Notes under the pieces: generated by a model | The model's input: the letters and a program-made list of their open reading frames with translations, nothing else | What the model was told of the DNA's origin: nothing | Database searches by the model: none | Translations under genes and position numbers: made by a program | In this document: positions 41,906 to 48,690 of the stretch, one piece after another | How the letters are laid out: the number at the start of each line of letters is the position of its first letter | Numbering within the stretch: position 1 is the stretch's first letter | Assembly (NCBI GenBank): GCA_019419995.1 | Contig: JAHZHZ010000004.1 | Location: 1 to 48,690, forward strand | Direction: 5' to 3' | Source of the DNA: Clostridiales bacterium | Lineage (GTDB): Bacteria; Bacillota; Clostridia; Christensenellales; Aristaeellaceae | DNA: 48,690 bases

Positions 41906-42694
41906 GTGAAAATCATGCGCATAACTGTCCTCGCAATGATCATAGCGGCGCTGACTTTGCCGGTTTTTGCCATAGCACAGGATGAAAAGACTTTGACGGG
42001 CATCGTGGTGGATGCGGGAATGAACGGCTTTACGCTGGAAGTAGCCCCTGAAACACGGCTAAGCTTCAATGTGGAGCAGGGGAGTATCAATACGGATGAA
42101 CTTACCGAGGGATTGCTGATCGGTAAGGTTGTTGAAATTTGTTACACGGGTTCGGTGAATTTGCAGAAAGAGGATACCAGCTCTGCTCACATATCTTCGA
42201 TAAGTGACGGAGATATTCATAAGATGATTTATAGAACGCATAGGGAGGAAGACGGAGAGCAGGAGTCCTTCACACAGGTTGTGCAGTTGGGAAGCGGCTA
42301 CCTGATGTGGTATGACACAAGCATTTTTAAAATGGATAATGGTTCAGAAACAGGTGATTTTTTAAAATCCGTAGATGAAAAGTTGGATCTGAGCCTGCAG
42401 GTTCAGATAGATGATTCCGGGGCGGAGGGAGTAGAAGCTGCACTATCTGATTTAAAGGAAAAGCTCAGCGCCCAGGATTACACACTGACTGCCGCAGATT
42501 GTTCCGAACTTCCTGAAGATTATATCCAGGGTGGTTGGATCTGCAATAAGGACGGTAGAGAAATGCAGGTATTTGTGGTGGAGGCTGCTGCAGGACTGCC
42601 ATTGTATCGGATTACCCTTTCCTATCCGCAGGAATCTGCCAATAGTTGGGCAGCGAGGCTACTGGAAGTGCTTTCGACTTTCCGCTTGCTTTAA
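41906..42694 (+). CDS. Secreted protein of unknown function
   Basis: A 262-aa protein I do not recognise. A signal peptide is seen (about residues 1-26, ending FAIAQ). The mature part has two likely halves: a beta-rich segment (about 30-85, TLTGIVVDAGMNGFTLEV) that resembles small OB-like secreted domains, and a C-terminal region (about 110-262) with alternating strands. No Cys pairs or anchor. The start at 41906 is GTG behind AGGGAGGTGG; the GTG at 41897 lies within that site. Next to, but outside, the cobalamin riboswitch unit. Confidence 0.75.
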   Translation: MKIMRITVLAMIIAALTLPVFAIAQDEKTLTGIVVDAGMNGFTLEVAPETRLSFNVEQGSINTDELTEGLLIGKVVEICYTGSVNLQKEDTSSAHISSISDGDIHKMIYRTHREEDGEQESFTQVVQLGSGYLMWYDTSIFKMDNGSETGDFLKSVDEKLDLSLQVQIDDSGAEGVEAALSDLKEKLSAQDYTLTAADCSELPEDYIQGGWICNKDGREMQVFVVEAAAGLPLYRITLSYPQESANSWAARLLEVLSTFRLL

Positions 42695-42765
42695 TGAAAC
42701 TGAGCGCGTGGAGTGCGAAACTACAGCTTTAAAAGGATTCTTTTCGACAACTTCTGGGGCCGTTG

Positions 42766-42794
42766 TTGACAAAAGAATGTCTCTGTGTTAGAAT
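42766..42794 (+). promoter_or_regulatory. Strong promoter of the riboswitch-controlled unit
   Basis: Consensus TTGACA (42766-42771), 17-base spacer, TAGAAT (42789-42794). Transcription starts about 20 bases before the riboswitch. Confidence 0.85.
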
Positions 42795-42820
42795 ATTTTT
42801 GAAAATTGAATACGGGTAAG

Positions 42821-42977
42821 CTACAGGTGTCCAGATCAATGCTGGATGAAAAGGGAACGAAGTGAAATTCTTCGACAGGACCGCTGCTGTGAAGGTGAGC
42901 GCGGGGCATAATGTCATTGGTATTAACCGAGAAGACCGCTCCGGGCGATGAACCCAAGTCAGAAGACCTGCCTGTGG
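42821..42977 (+). ncRNA. Cobalamin (adenosylcobalamin-type) riboswitch
   Basis: The conserved B12-box and core are clear: AAAAGGGAACGAAGTGAAAT (about 42850-42869), GACCGCTGCTGTGAAGG, and GGCGATGAACCCAAGTCAGA followed by AGACCTGCC. The ends CTACAGG (42821-42827) and CCTGTGG (42971-42977) pair as P1. It lies 230 bases before cbiK, and a terminator hairpin is found between, so B12 should stop transcription and B12 shortage should switch on cbiK and the gene after it. Confidence 0.93.
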
Positions 42978-43070
42978 TGTATGGCGTATCGACTTCTTCG
43001 GACCAAAGAGAGATATGTTCCTGTCAGACGGAGATTTGTTCACGGACAGCATCCGGCAGCGAAAGCGAAC

Positions 43071-43109
43071 GAGAGGATATATCGGCACATCCGGTGTATT
43101 CTCTCTTTT
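43071..43109 (+). terminator. Riboswitch expression-platform terminator
   Basis: Stem GAGAGGATATATCGG (43071-43085) with CCGGTGTATTCTCTC, several G-T pairs, loop CACAT, then TTTTC. A GAGAGATAT sequence at about 43010 could form the competing antiterminator. Confidence 0.75.
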
Positions 43110-43207
43110 CATGAGTATGCCAGCATGCCTTTTTATGCTCTCTTTGTAACGATGTCGTGGCAGCGGAATAAATCCGTTTCCATAGAGAGAAAAAGGGAGG
43201 AATACCT

Positions 43208-44077
43208 GTGAAAAAGTTGCTCGTAACCCTGCTGATCCTATCGTTGTCTGTGGCCTGTTTAAATGTTGCGCTTGCGCAAGAGGAGGATCAAACCGTGATT
43301 TTGGTCGTTAGCTTTGGTACCAGCTATAATGAGAGCCGCGCTGCCACCATTGACGCCATTGAGGCGGATATTGCTGCGGCATTTCCCGAGATGGAAGTGC
43401 GCCGGGCTTTTACTTCTCAAATTATCATTGATAAATTGGCCAGCCGCGATGGTTTAAAGATTGACAACGTTACTCAAGCCATGGAGCGATTGGTGGCGGA
43501 CGGAGTAAAGAATGTGGTCGTTCAGCCCACGCATATTATGCCTGGGTATGAATACGACGATGCGGTAGCGGAGGTGCGCGCCTATGCAGATAAGTTTGAG
43601 AAACTGACCATTGGCCGGCCTCTGTTATATGCGACGGAAGACTACGATGCCACGATTAATGCGGTTATGTCTGATATTCCCGAAGTGGGCGATGAGGAAA
43701 CTGCCATCGTTTTCATGGGTCATGGAACGGAACACTTCGCCAATGCCAGCTACAGCATGTTAGAGAGAAAGTTGCATTCCATGGGATATGTCAATGCTTT
43801 TGTAGGTACCGTGGAAGGTTTTCCCACTCTGGAAGATGTAATTTCGTCACTTAATGCTTTTAAGGCGAAAAAAGTGGTACTGTATCCTTTTATGATTGTG
43901 GCGGGAGATCATGCCAACAATGATATGGCTGGAGATGAAACGGATTCCTGGAAGAGCCAACTCAGCGAGGCAGGTTTTGAAGTGGAATGCCGGATACAGG
44001 GACTTGGCGAAAATGCAAAGGTGCGAGAAATCATTGTGGAACATGTGCGGGAAGCGATGACGAGTGCGGGTGTATAA
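43208..44077 (+). CDS. cbiK: Exported CbiK-type sirohydrochlorin cobaltochelatase
   Basis: A 289-aa protein of the CbiK family of anaerobic cobaltochelatases, which insert Co2+ into sirohydrochlorin. SFGTSYNESRAATIDAIE, the QPTHIMPGYEYD His and MGHGTEHFANASYS with its His/Glu pair are the family active-site features, with GDHANNDMAG near the C-terminus. Unusually it starts with a signal peptide (about residues 1-23, ending ALA), so it should act outside the membrane. Exported CbiK proteins are known (Desulfovibrio CbiK-P). The cobalamin riboswitch controls it. A possible alternative is metal or tetrapyrrole binding rather than catalysis. Confidence 0.9.
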   Translation: MKKLLVTLLILSLSVACLNVALAQEEDQTVILVVSFGTSYNESRAATIDAIEADIAAAFPEMEVRRAFTSQIIIDKLASRDGLKIDNVTQAMERLVADGVKNVVVQPTHIMPGYEYDDAVAEVRAYADKFEKLTIGRPLLYATEDYDATINAVMSDIPEVGDEETAIVFMGHGTEHFANASYSMLERKLHSMGYVNAFVGTVEGFPTLEDVISSLNAFKAKKVVLYPFMIVAGDHANNDMAGDETDSWKSQLSEAGFEVECRIQGLGENAKVREIIVEHVREAMTSAGV

Positions 44078-44144
44078 GGGAAGAAAATTCTGACGGCGGC
44101 GCAGATATGCGCTGCCGTCAGAGCAATTTATGGAGGACAGGAAA

Positions 44145-45155
44145 ATGAAATTAAAGATAGCATTGGGGATTATGCTGATTTTGAGTGTGGCTGTGGGCCT
44201 ATGTGTGACAGGAGTGGGAGAATCTTCAGTTCCTGAAGATGGCCTTTACAGTATTGCGGTGGATTCGGATTCAAAGATGTTTAAAGTGGTTGGATGTCTG
44301 CTCAGAGTCCGGGATGGAAATATGAGCGCTACAATTACTTTGAGCGGCCAGGGATACGGATATGTATTCCCTGGAACTGGTGCTGAGGCGGAAGCGGCGC
44401 CCCGGGAAAGCTGGATTCCCTATGTGGAAGATGCCGATGGCAAATATTGCTATGAAATTCCGATTTCGGCTCTGGACCAGGAAATTGAAGTGGCCGGATG
44501 GTCCAAAAAATATGAAAAGTGGTATGATCGGAAGCTGAATTTCCGTTCTCAAACGCTTTCGGCATATAATTTAATCCCTGAAGACGGACATTACAGTGCA
44601 GTAGGTGAAGTGGATGGCGCGAAAAGCGAGTGCGTATTGAATGTCAGGGAGGGAAAAATATACGCTACGTTTGATTCGCGGGGATGGAAAGAAGTGGCAT
44701 TGAGCTCTTTGGACCAAGCCTTTTGTGTAGATGTTCAGTCAAACGGATCAGTAGAGTCGCATTGGATTGAAGTGGATTCAAAGACGCTCAAACCTCGGGC
44801 TGTCATGCCGGAAGATGGTACATATGTCGTAGGTTGTAGTTCCGATTCAGGTTTGTTTCAGGTTGTGGAATGTGAATTGGAGGTACAGGACGGTGAAATG
44901 ACCACCTGCATTTTGGTTCAGAAGTCCACCTACGATAAAATATGGATTGGCGTGCCCGCCAATGCGCGTACAGCCCCGGAGGAAGAGTACATTGCGGCAG
45001 AAGAAAGGGAAGATGGAACTTGCCTATATCGAATTCCGATGGAATCATTGGAAAGGGAACTTACAATATCCACGTGGTCGCAACAGCAGAGTGCGTGGTA
45101 TGAACGGACCCTTAGTTTTGATTGGGATAATATGATTGAAGGTAATTGTAAATGA
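44145..45155 (+). CDS. Secreted three-repeat protein in the B12-controlled unit
   Basis: A 336-aa protein with a signal peptide (about 1-25). Three repeats start with PEDG: about residues 30-140, 145-220 (shorter) and 222-325. The first and third share the order PEDGxYxxxxxSDS, a central xVxDGxM, a Trp or Tyr patch and the end xWYxRxLxFxW. They resemble surface-domain modules seen next to heme/cobalt uptake genes in Clostridia, but I cannot name the family. No LPXTG, NEAT anchor or SLH domain. It follows cbiK by 67 bases, so it shares the riboswitch. Probably binds a metal or tetrapyrrole outside the cell. Confidence 0.78.
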   Translation: MKLKIALGIMLILSVAVGLCVTGVGESSVPEDGLYSIAVDSDSKMFKVVGCLLRVRDGNMSATITLSGQGYGYVFPGTGAEAEAAPRESWIPYVEDADGKYCYEIPISALDQEIEVAGWSKKYEKWYDRKLNFRSQTLSAYNLIPEDGHYSAVGEVDGAKSECVLNVREGKIYATFDSRGWKEVALSSLDQAFCVDVQSNGSVESHWIEVDSKTLKPRAVMPEDGTYVVGCSSDSGLFQVVECELEVQDGEMTTCILVQKSTYDKIWIGVPANARTAPEEEYIAAEEREDGTCLYRIPMESLERELTISTWSQQQSAWYERTLSFDWDNMIEGNCK

Positions 45156-45161
45156 AAATAA

Positions 45162-45190
45162 AAGCCCTGCGAAATAAACGCAGGGCTTCT
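45162..45190. terminator. Terminator between the repeat protein and degV genes
   Basis: Stem AAGCCCTGCG (45162-45171) with CGCAGGGCTT (45179-45188). The T-rich side is on the minus strand (TTTTATTTTC), so it works best for the convergent degV gene and also closes the riboswitch unit. Confidence 0.8.
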
Positions 45191-45222
45191 ATAATTGCCT
45201 GAAACCTATGGGGAATAGCCCA

Positions 45223-46089
45223 TCAACGCTCTTTACCCAGGAAAAACAGAGCAAGCGTTCCCGGACCAGAATGGGCGCCGATTACGGGGCCTACATCTGC
45301 CACCAACTGAACCTCTACCCCGTGTTCCTCCTGGATCATTTCGCTCAGCCGTTTGACATCCTCCATGCAATCTCCGTGAGAGATAAAAACCGGTCCGGCT
45401 TTGGGATCTAGGGCCAATTCGGTATATTTTTTGGCCAGTGCCTTGAGGGATGCTTTTCGGCCGCGTGCCTGAGACACATTTATCAGGTGGCCTTCATTAT
45501 CCATGTGCAGAACCGGCTTAATTCCCAACATGGTTCCCACCAACGCCACGGCGGAACTGATGCGTCCACCCCGCTTGAGATATACCAGGTCATCCACCGT
45601 AAACCAGTGACATTGGTGTAGACGCGTATCCAGAACAAATTGTGCCGCTTCCTCGATGCTGGCACCTTCATCACGCTTTTTTACTGTCAGATAGAGCAGC
45701 ATACCAAACCCCGCAGACGCTGCCAAAGTGTCTACCACCAGTATTTTCCGATCAGGATACTGTTCCAGGAGATCGTTGGCGGCCAGTTGGGCGGCATTAC
45801 AGGTGTTGCTCAGCCCGGAAGAAAAGCCCACATAGAGAATATCATGCCCGTCTTTCAGGAGGGATTCAAATGAGGCTTTAAACGTTTCCACGTTGATGGC
45901 GGACGTCTTAGCCACTTTGCCGGAACGCATGTTTCGATAGAATTCATCCGCAGGCATATCGCTGTTGGCGTATTCCCGATCTTCGCCTACAAAGTGAAAA
46001 GTGAGACTTTCATATTGGACATTCCATTGACTGAGAATTTCCGGGGCAATATCGCAAGCGGAATCGGTAAAGATGATGTAATCATTCAT
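45223..46089 (-). CDS. DegV family fatty-acid-binding protein
   Basis: A 288-aa DegV/FakB-type protein, which binds a fatty acid for phosphorylation by FakA. The N-terminal IIFTDSACDI, the TSAINVETF loop, GFSSGLSNTCNAAQLA and the C-terminal GPVIGAHSGPGTLALFFLG match the family. The start at 46089 follows GAGGAGGAAACG; the longer frame to 46116 has no site. Transcribed from a consensus promoter at 46186-46214. No fakA gene lies in the window. Confidence 0.93.
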   Translation of the reverse strand: MNDYIIFTDSACDIAPEILSQWNVQYESLTFHFVGEDREYANSDMPADEFYRNMRSGKVAKTSAINVETFKASFESLLKDGHDILYVGFSSGLSNTCNAAQLAANDLLEQYPDRKILVVDTLAASAGFGMLLYLTVKKRDEGASIEEAAQFVLDTRLHQCHWFTVDDLVYLKRGGRISSAVALVGTMLGIKPVLHMDNEGHLINVSQARGRKASLKALAKKYTELALDPKAGPVFISHGDCMEDVKRLSEMIQEEHGVEVQLVADVGPVIGAHSGPGTLALFFLGKER

Positions 46090-46185
46090 AAGCGTTTCCT
46101 CCTCAACGTGTGGCAATGTATGTGGCGGTGCATATTCAAAACAACTTAAAGATTTTACAAACTGGATAATCTAATATCGAATACT

Positions 46186-46214
46186 ATTATACGATATGGA
46201 AATAAGTGTGTCAA
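46186..46214 (-). promoter_or_regulatory. Consensus promoter of degV
   Basis: Read on the minus strand: TTGACA (46214-46209), exactly 17-base spacer, TATAAT (46191-46186). Both boxes are perfect. Confidence 0.9.
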
Positions 46215-46975
46215 GCAAATGTGGAAAGCTTTGTTTTAGCCACACCTTGAGAAAAAATTCTATGAAAAAAATGGAAAACAGAGGGAGCAAAGATCGATTT
46301 TAAATACAGAGATCCACAACCTTTCTTCAAGTTTTCTTTTGCTAGCATATTGAATTCCTGGGCCGTAGATCCCGGTGCATAGTCTGAAGTAAAGCGAGTG
46401 CCAATTTGCGGATCTGGAAGATCCAGCGCAGATTACTTTGTATTTATCACGCAAAGCTGAATTGTTGCCTAATAAGGTTGGGTAGAAGAATAGTTGAGGA
46501 ATTCTTCACAGCTTTGCCACCTTTAGATTGGCAACGTCCGGAGTATTGCAGTTGAAGTGCTGACGGATTTACTTTAGATGGAAATATTGATAGGAAGGTT
46601 GACAGGCAGCGCGTGCCAGAGAGGTTTACTACAGAGTCAACTTTTATCAGCCGTGGGTTTAGTCAGTTATTTTACCGCTGGATTCTAGCTTGAAATGTTA
46701 TGGAAACCGTGCATTGCTATCGTCAAAGTCGATTTGGCAAAGGTTTGTATACAGACATTCAAAAATAAAAGCATCCATAACGCAGGTCATAGATGCATTT
46801 CTTTGTCAGTTTATGTTTTAACCTAATGGTATTGTCGCACATTATTGCAGCCGAATATAACTGATAAAAGCGCCTTTATATAAGCAAAAAGCTGGGAGGA
46901 TTGAGGGCCGCTTTAAATCATATCCAGGTTTGGTTGAAACTAATATTAAATGATTCTACAAAGCCGTAGAGGCCC
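46215..46975. other. 761 bases without a recognisable gene
   Basis: No open frame here has a ribosome binding site together with a family resemblance. The longest, a 64-codon frame on the minus strand (46260-46454), looks random. The stretch is AT-richer than its neighbours and has short imperfect inverted repeats such as GCATC/GATGC (46769-46795) with an A/T-rich tail. It may be a decayed gene or hold a small RNA; I see nothing firm. Confidence 0.5.
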
Positions 46976-47350
46976 TTATTTCATGTATTTATCAATGGCT
47001 TGACAGAGATCATCAATAACCTGTTGATCGCCCTGTTGAGCGGCATCAAGAATACAGTGCTTCAGATGATCCTGAAGGATAAGTTTTCCGGTGTTGTCAA
47101 TCGCACTGCGTACGGCTGCAATCTGAATTAGCACTTCAGAACAATCTCTACCCTCTTCCACCATGCGCCGCACAGATTGCAGATGTCCGATAGCCCTGGA
47201 AAGACGGTTGAGAACTGCGCGAGTATGCTCATGCGTGTGAGTATGGCCGTGCTCATGGGTATGAGCGATACCATGTTCATGCAGCCAGTTATGGTCATGC
47301 TCCGGCAAGGAGTTTTTTTCGGTACAATTGTGGATCTGTTCCTCATTCAT
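46976..47350 (-). CDS. csoR: CsoR/RcnR-family metal-responsive repressor, His-rich N-terminus
   Basis: A 124-aa DUF156 (CsoR/RcnR) repressor; these all-helical tetramers leave DNA when metal binds. The metal-site residues Cys70, His95 and Cys99 have the exact C-x24-H-x3-C spacing of copper-type CsoR. About 45 N-terminal residues ahead of the core (which starts at AVLNRLSRAIGHLQSV) are His-rich, with many H-x-H pairs, which could bind nickel, cobalt or zinc. Start at 47350 follows GAGGTGACC. Divergent from the His-rich protein gene and likely controls that promoter. Confidence 0.88.
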   Translation of the reverse strand: MNEEQIHNCTEKNSLPEHDHNWLHEHGIAHTHEHGHTHTHEHTRAVLNRLSRAIGHLQSVRRMVEEGRDCSEVLIQIAAVRSAIDNTGKLILQDHLKHCILDAAQQGDQQVIDDLCQAIDKYMK

Positions 47351-47375
47351 GGGGGTCACCTCTTTCATGAGCAAT

Positions 47376-47404
47376 ATTTTAAGCCATAACGTTTTTTTTT
47401 GCAA
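47376..47404 (-). promoter_or_regulatory. Promoter of the CsoR-like gene
   Basis: Read on the minus strand: TTGCAA (47404-47399), 17-base spacer with a run of nine A, TAAAAT (47381-47376). Confidence 0.6.
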
Positions 47405-47407
47405 GCC

Positions 47408-47421
47408 ACATGGGGGGATAT
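47408..47421. promoter_or_regulatory. Candidate CsoR/RcnR-type G-tract operator
   Basis: CACATGGGGGGATATTG contains six consecutive G flanked by AT-rich arms, like the G-tract operators of DUF156 repressors. It sits just upstream of the -35 of the repressor gene and 70 bases from the promoter of the His-rich gene. The inverted arms are imperfect. Confidence 0.4.
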
Positions 47422-47482
47422 TGCGAAGAAGTGTTTCATTGTTGAATATTTGGTTGATATTTAGTACAAAGATGGCTTCCTT

Positions 47483-47511
47483 TTGACAAAGAAGGTTCAT
47501 TGGAGTATAAT
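47483..47511 (+). promoter_or_regulatory. Consensus promoter of His-rich protein gene
   Basis: TTGACA (47483-47488), 17-base spacer and TATAAT (47506-47511). Both boxes are perfect, so the gene needs repression to be silent. Confidence 0.9.
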
Positions 47512-47564
47512 GGTAATAGTAAAGGTAAACTGAATGTGCTGTCAGAATTGTGAGGAGATATAAA

Positions 47565-47912
47565 ATGAATCAGAATGAACATGAATACATGCATGCCCAT
47601 GGAATTGAACATAGCCATAATGGAGAAGGTGGGGGGCACAGTCATGATCATTCCCACTCCCATTGTGGTGGAGATGCGGCATGTGGCCATAGTTGCGAAG
47701 GGTGCCAGAACGTTGACCCCCGGGCCGAGCTGATTGCTTTGATGAAGTATATGGTTGGACACAATACGGCGCATGCCAATGAGCTGGCTCAATTGGCCGG
47801 TAAACTCAAGGAAATGGGTGAAAGCGCAGCTTATGATCAGGTGATGCTTGCGGTATCCGACTTTGAAAAGGGTAATATGCGGCTATCTACGATCTTGGCA
47901 GCACTTAATTAA
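47565..47912 (+). CDS. His-rich metal-binding protein
   Basis: A 115-aa cytoplasmic protein of unknown family. The first 45 residues are His-rich (HSHDHSHSH and others) with Cys in CGHSCEGC, an obvious metal-binding region. The rest (about 50-115) is a predicted helical domain (ELIALMKYMVGHNTAHANELAQLA, in part) with two more His. It probably stores or passes on nickel, cobalt or zinc. ATG follows GAGGAG. It is divergent from the CsoR-like gene and 14 bases upstream of the CooT-type gene. Confidence 0.82.
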   Translation: MNQNEHEYMHAHGIEHSHNGEGGGHSHDHSHSHCGGDAACGHSCEGCQNVDPRAELIALMKYMVGHNTAHANELAQLAGKLKEMGESAAYDQVMLAVSDFEKGNMRLSTILAALN

Positions 47913-47926
47913 CAGGAGGGAGTTAA

Positions 47927-48124
47927 ATGTGCCTGTCAACAGTCTATAGAAATGAAAAAAAACCGGAAAACGAAATTTTGAAAAACGTGATGCTGATCAA
48001 TTGTGAAAATGGTCGCGTGACACTGACGGATATCATGGGCCGGGAAGCTGTGGTGGAGGGCGAAGTATCTAGCGCAGATCTGACCGGTGGCACCGTTGTG
48101 TTGAAAACTTCAAAGGTCGGCTGA
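47927..48124 (+). CDS. cooT: CooT family nickel-binding protein
   Basis: A 65-aa CooT-type protein. CooT dimers bind one Ni(II) through the N-terminal MCLS and are linked to maturation of carbon monoxide dehydrogenase. The N-terminal MCLSTVYR, the middle NVMLINCENGRVTLTDIMG and SSADLTGGTVVL fit the family. AGGAGGGAG precedes the ATG. It probably shares a promoter with the His-rich gene. Together with metF downstream it hints at a Wood-Ljungdahl-type one-carbon setting, though no CODH gene is visible. Confidence 0.88.
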   Translation: MCLSTVYRNEKKPENEILKNVMLINCENGRVTLTDIMGREAVVEGEVSSADLTGGTVVLKTSKVG

Positions 48125-48164
48125 GCCTGCAGCTTTATGCCGGCAGGGATATCGTATGTGATTT

Positions 48165-48199
48165 GCCGGCACCGCATTTTCTGCGGTGCCGGCTTGATT
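48165..48199 (+). terminator. Strong hairpin after cooT
   Basis: Perfect 12-bp stem GCCGGCACCGCA with TGCGGTGCCGGC, loop of 5, then TTGATTT. It may end or reduce transcription into the next small gene; the U-run is weak. Confidence 0.7.
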
Positions 48200-48221
48200 T
48201 CTGGCAAAGGAGAAAAGCAAC

Positions 48222-48452
48222 GTGGCAAGATTTGAAGTGGTGCGGGAAATTGAAAACAGCTGTGCACGCAACCAGATGAGGGATGTTTTTTTCGATGAAG
48301 TAGAGACGGATGATCCCATGGAATGGGTTCGGACAATGCTCAAAGAGGAGAAAGATTCCGTGCTCACCATGCAGCAGCATGATACGGAAACGTTTACGAT
48401 TTATGCTGAAAGTTCTGGCATGACACAAAAGTTTCTTTTTACGAAAATTTGA
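48222..48452 (+). CDS. Small protein of unknown function
   Basis: A 76-aa protein I do not recognise. It is acidic, with a single Cys (NSCARNQ, near residue 14) and no signal peptide or membrane helix. GTG start behind AAAGGAGAAA. It lies between cooT and metF, and a similar small gene may accompany these in relatives, but I could not check. A real gene is supported by the good ribosome binding site, and by a strong terminator before and a promoter after it. Confidence 0.65.
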   Translation: MARFEVVREIENSCARNQMRDVFFDEVETDDPMEWVRTMLKEEKDSVLTMQQHDTETFTIYAESSGMTQKFLFTKI

Positions 48453-48483
48453 CGAAAGTGCATTTGTTTTTTGGATGAAGCGC

Positions 48484-48512
48484 TTGCATGAGTAAGGCTT
48501 TTGTGCTAATAT
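48484..48512 (+). promoter_or_regulatory. Promoter of metF
   Basis: TTGCAT (48484-48489), 17-base spacer, TAATAT (48507-48512); an overlapping TATAAT lies eleven bases further on. Confidence 0.6.
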
Positions 48513-48579
48513 AAAATAGTATAATAAGCTGGCCATGAGGTCTGCAGAGCTATACATAATGCATAAGGAGGGAACAAAT

Positions 48580-48690
48580 ATGACTGTTCCGGAGATTTTG
48601 GAAGAACGCTCCGCTTTTTCTTTTGAAGTATTTCCGCCGAAGACGGATGTGGGCATGGAAAAGCTATGCGGGGAAGGCGGCGTTCTGGAT
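48580..48690 (+). CDS. metF: Methylenetetrahydrofolate reductase, N-terminal part
   Basis: The first 37 codons of a MetF-type reductase, which forms 5-methyltetrahydrofolate for methionine synthesis or the Wood-Ljungdahl methyl branch. The N-terminal FSFEVFPPK motif identifies it. Start follows AAGGAGGG. The gene continues outside the window. Confidence 0.9.
   Translation, partial: MTVPEILEERSAFSFEVFPPKTDVGMEKLCGEGGVLD

Noticed and set aside
46260..46454. 64-codon minus-strand frame in the gene-free stretch
   Set aside because: No ribosome binding site and residues appear random.
1..48690. CRISPR arrays, prophage, insertion sequences, rRNA and tRNA genes
   Set aside because: No regularly spaced repeats, transposase, integrase or structural RNA pattern was found on either strand.

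Overview
The window looks like a chromosomal segment of a spore-forming Gram-positive bacterium of the class Clostridia, with roughly 50-55 % GC and strong AGGAGG-type ribosome binding sites. This rests on spoIVA, spoVT and the spoIIAA-spoIIAB-sigF operon, on the ctsR-mcsA-mcsB-clpC operon, on the Firmicutes-type L27 extension with its Prp protease, and on the darA-holB-ricT synteny. I cannot place it to genus. No rRNA, tRNA, CRISPR array, phage or intact insertion sequence was seen. Both ends cut a gene: rplU on the left and metF on the right.

Layout. 1-836: rplU (partial)-prp-rpmA and terminator. 872-4267: an OGG1-type DNA glycosylase, then a MATE transporter and a class B sortase on the minus strand. 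4391-8528: spoIVA, then the c-di-AMP receptor darA, holB and ricT. 8617-9090: a promoter, leader and zinc-ribbon protein. 9246-11454 (minus): a second MATE gene and a TtcA-like PP-loop protein. 11660-16336: spoVT, mazG, hup, rqcP, a fused ispDF and the MTA/SAH nucleosidase. 16340-21068: CtsR-regulated protein quality control operon. 21090-23423 (minus): class A PBP. 23606-25207: spoIIA operon behind a candidate sigma-H promoter.

25223-35299 is the most coherent accessory region. A BMP-type nucleoside ABC importer reads leftward. A strong promoter drives a rightward five-gene operon: purine nucleoside phosphorylase, MTA/SAH-type deaminase, a divergent MtnA-like sugar-phosphate isomerase, methionine gamma-lyase and a class II (fuculose-type) aldolase. 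Read as a pathway, a 5'-deoxy- or 5'-methylthio-adenosine would be deaminated, phosphorolysed, isomerised and cleaved to DHAP plus a small aldehyde. This is a deaminase-first version of the DHAP shunt, with methionine gamma-lyase added. The phosphorylase has lost the usual 5'-OH-binding His and the isomerase has lost the MtnA RGAP motif; both fit an altered substrate.

35328-41795 holds ordinary single genes: DUF2200, TspO, a secreted CAP/Big2 protein, an EF-G-like GTPase, an AEC transporter and an HD hydrolase. From 41906 on the theme is metals and corrinoids: a cobalamin riboswitch controls an exported CbiK-type chelatase and a repeat-containing secreted protein. After degV and a 760-base stretch without a recognisable gene comes a divergent CsoR-like regulator / His-rich protein pair with a CooT-type nickel protein, a small unknown protein and the start of metF.

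The main points for follow-up are the deaminase-first shunt operon, the apparent lack of any ATG/GTG/TTG start for sigF (with a hairpin over the upstream Shine-Dalgarno), the exported riboswitch-controlled CbiK, and the CsoR/His-rich/CooT metal locus.
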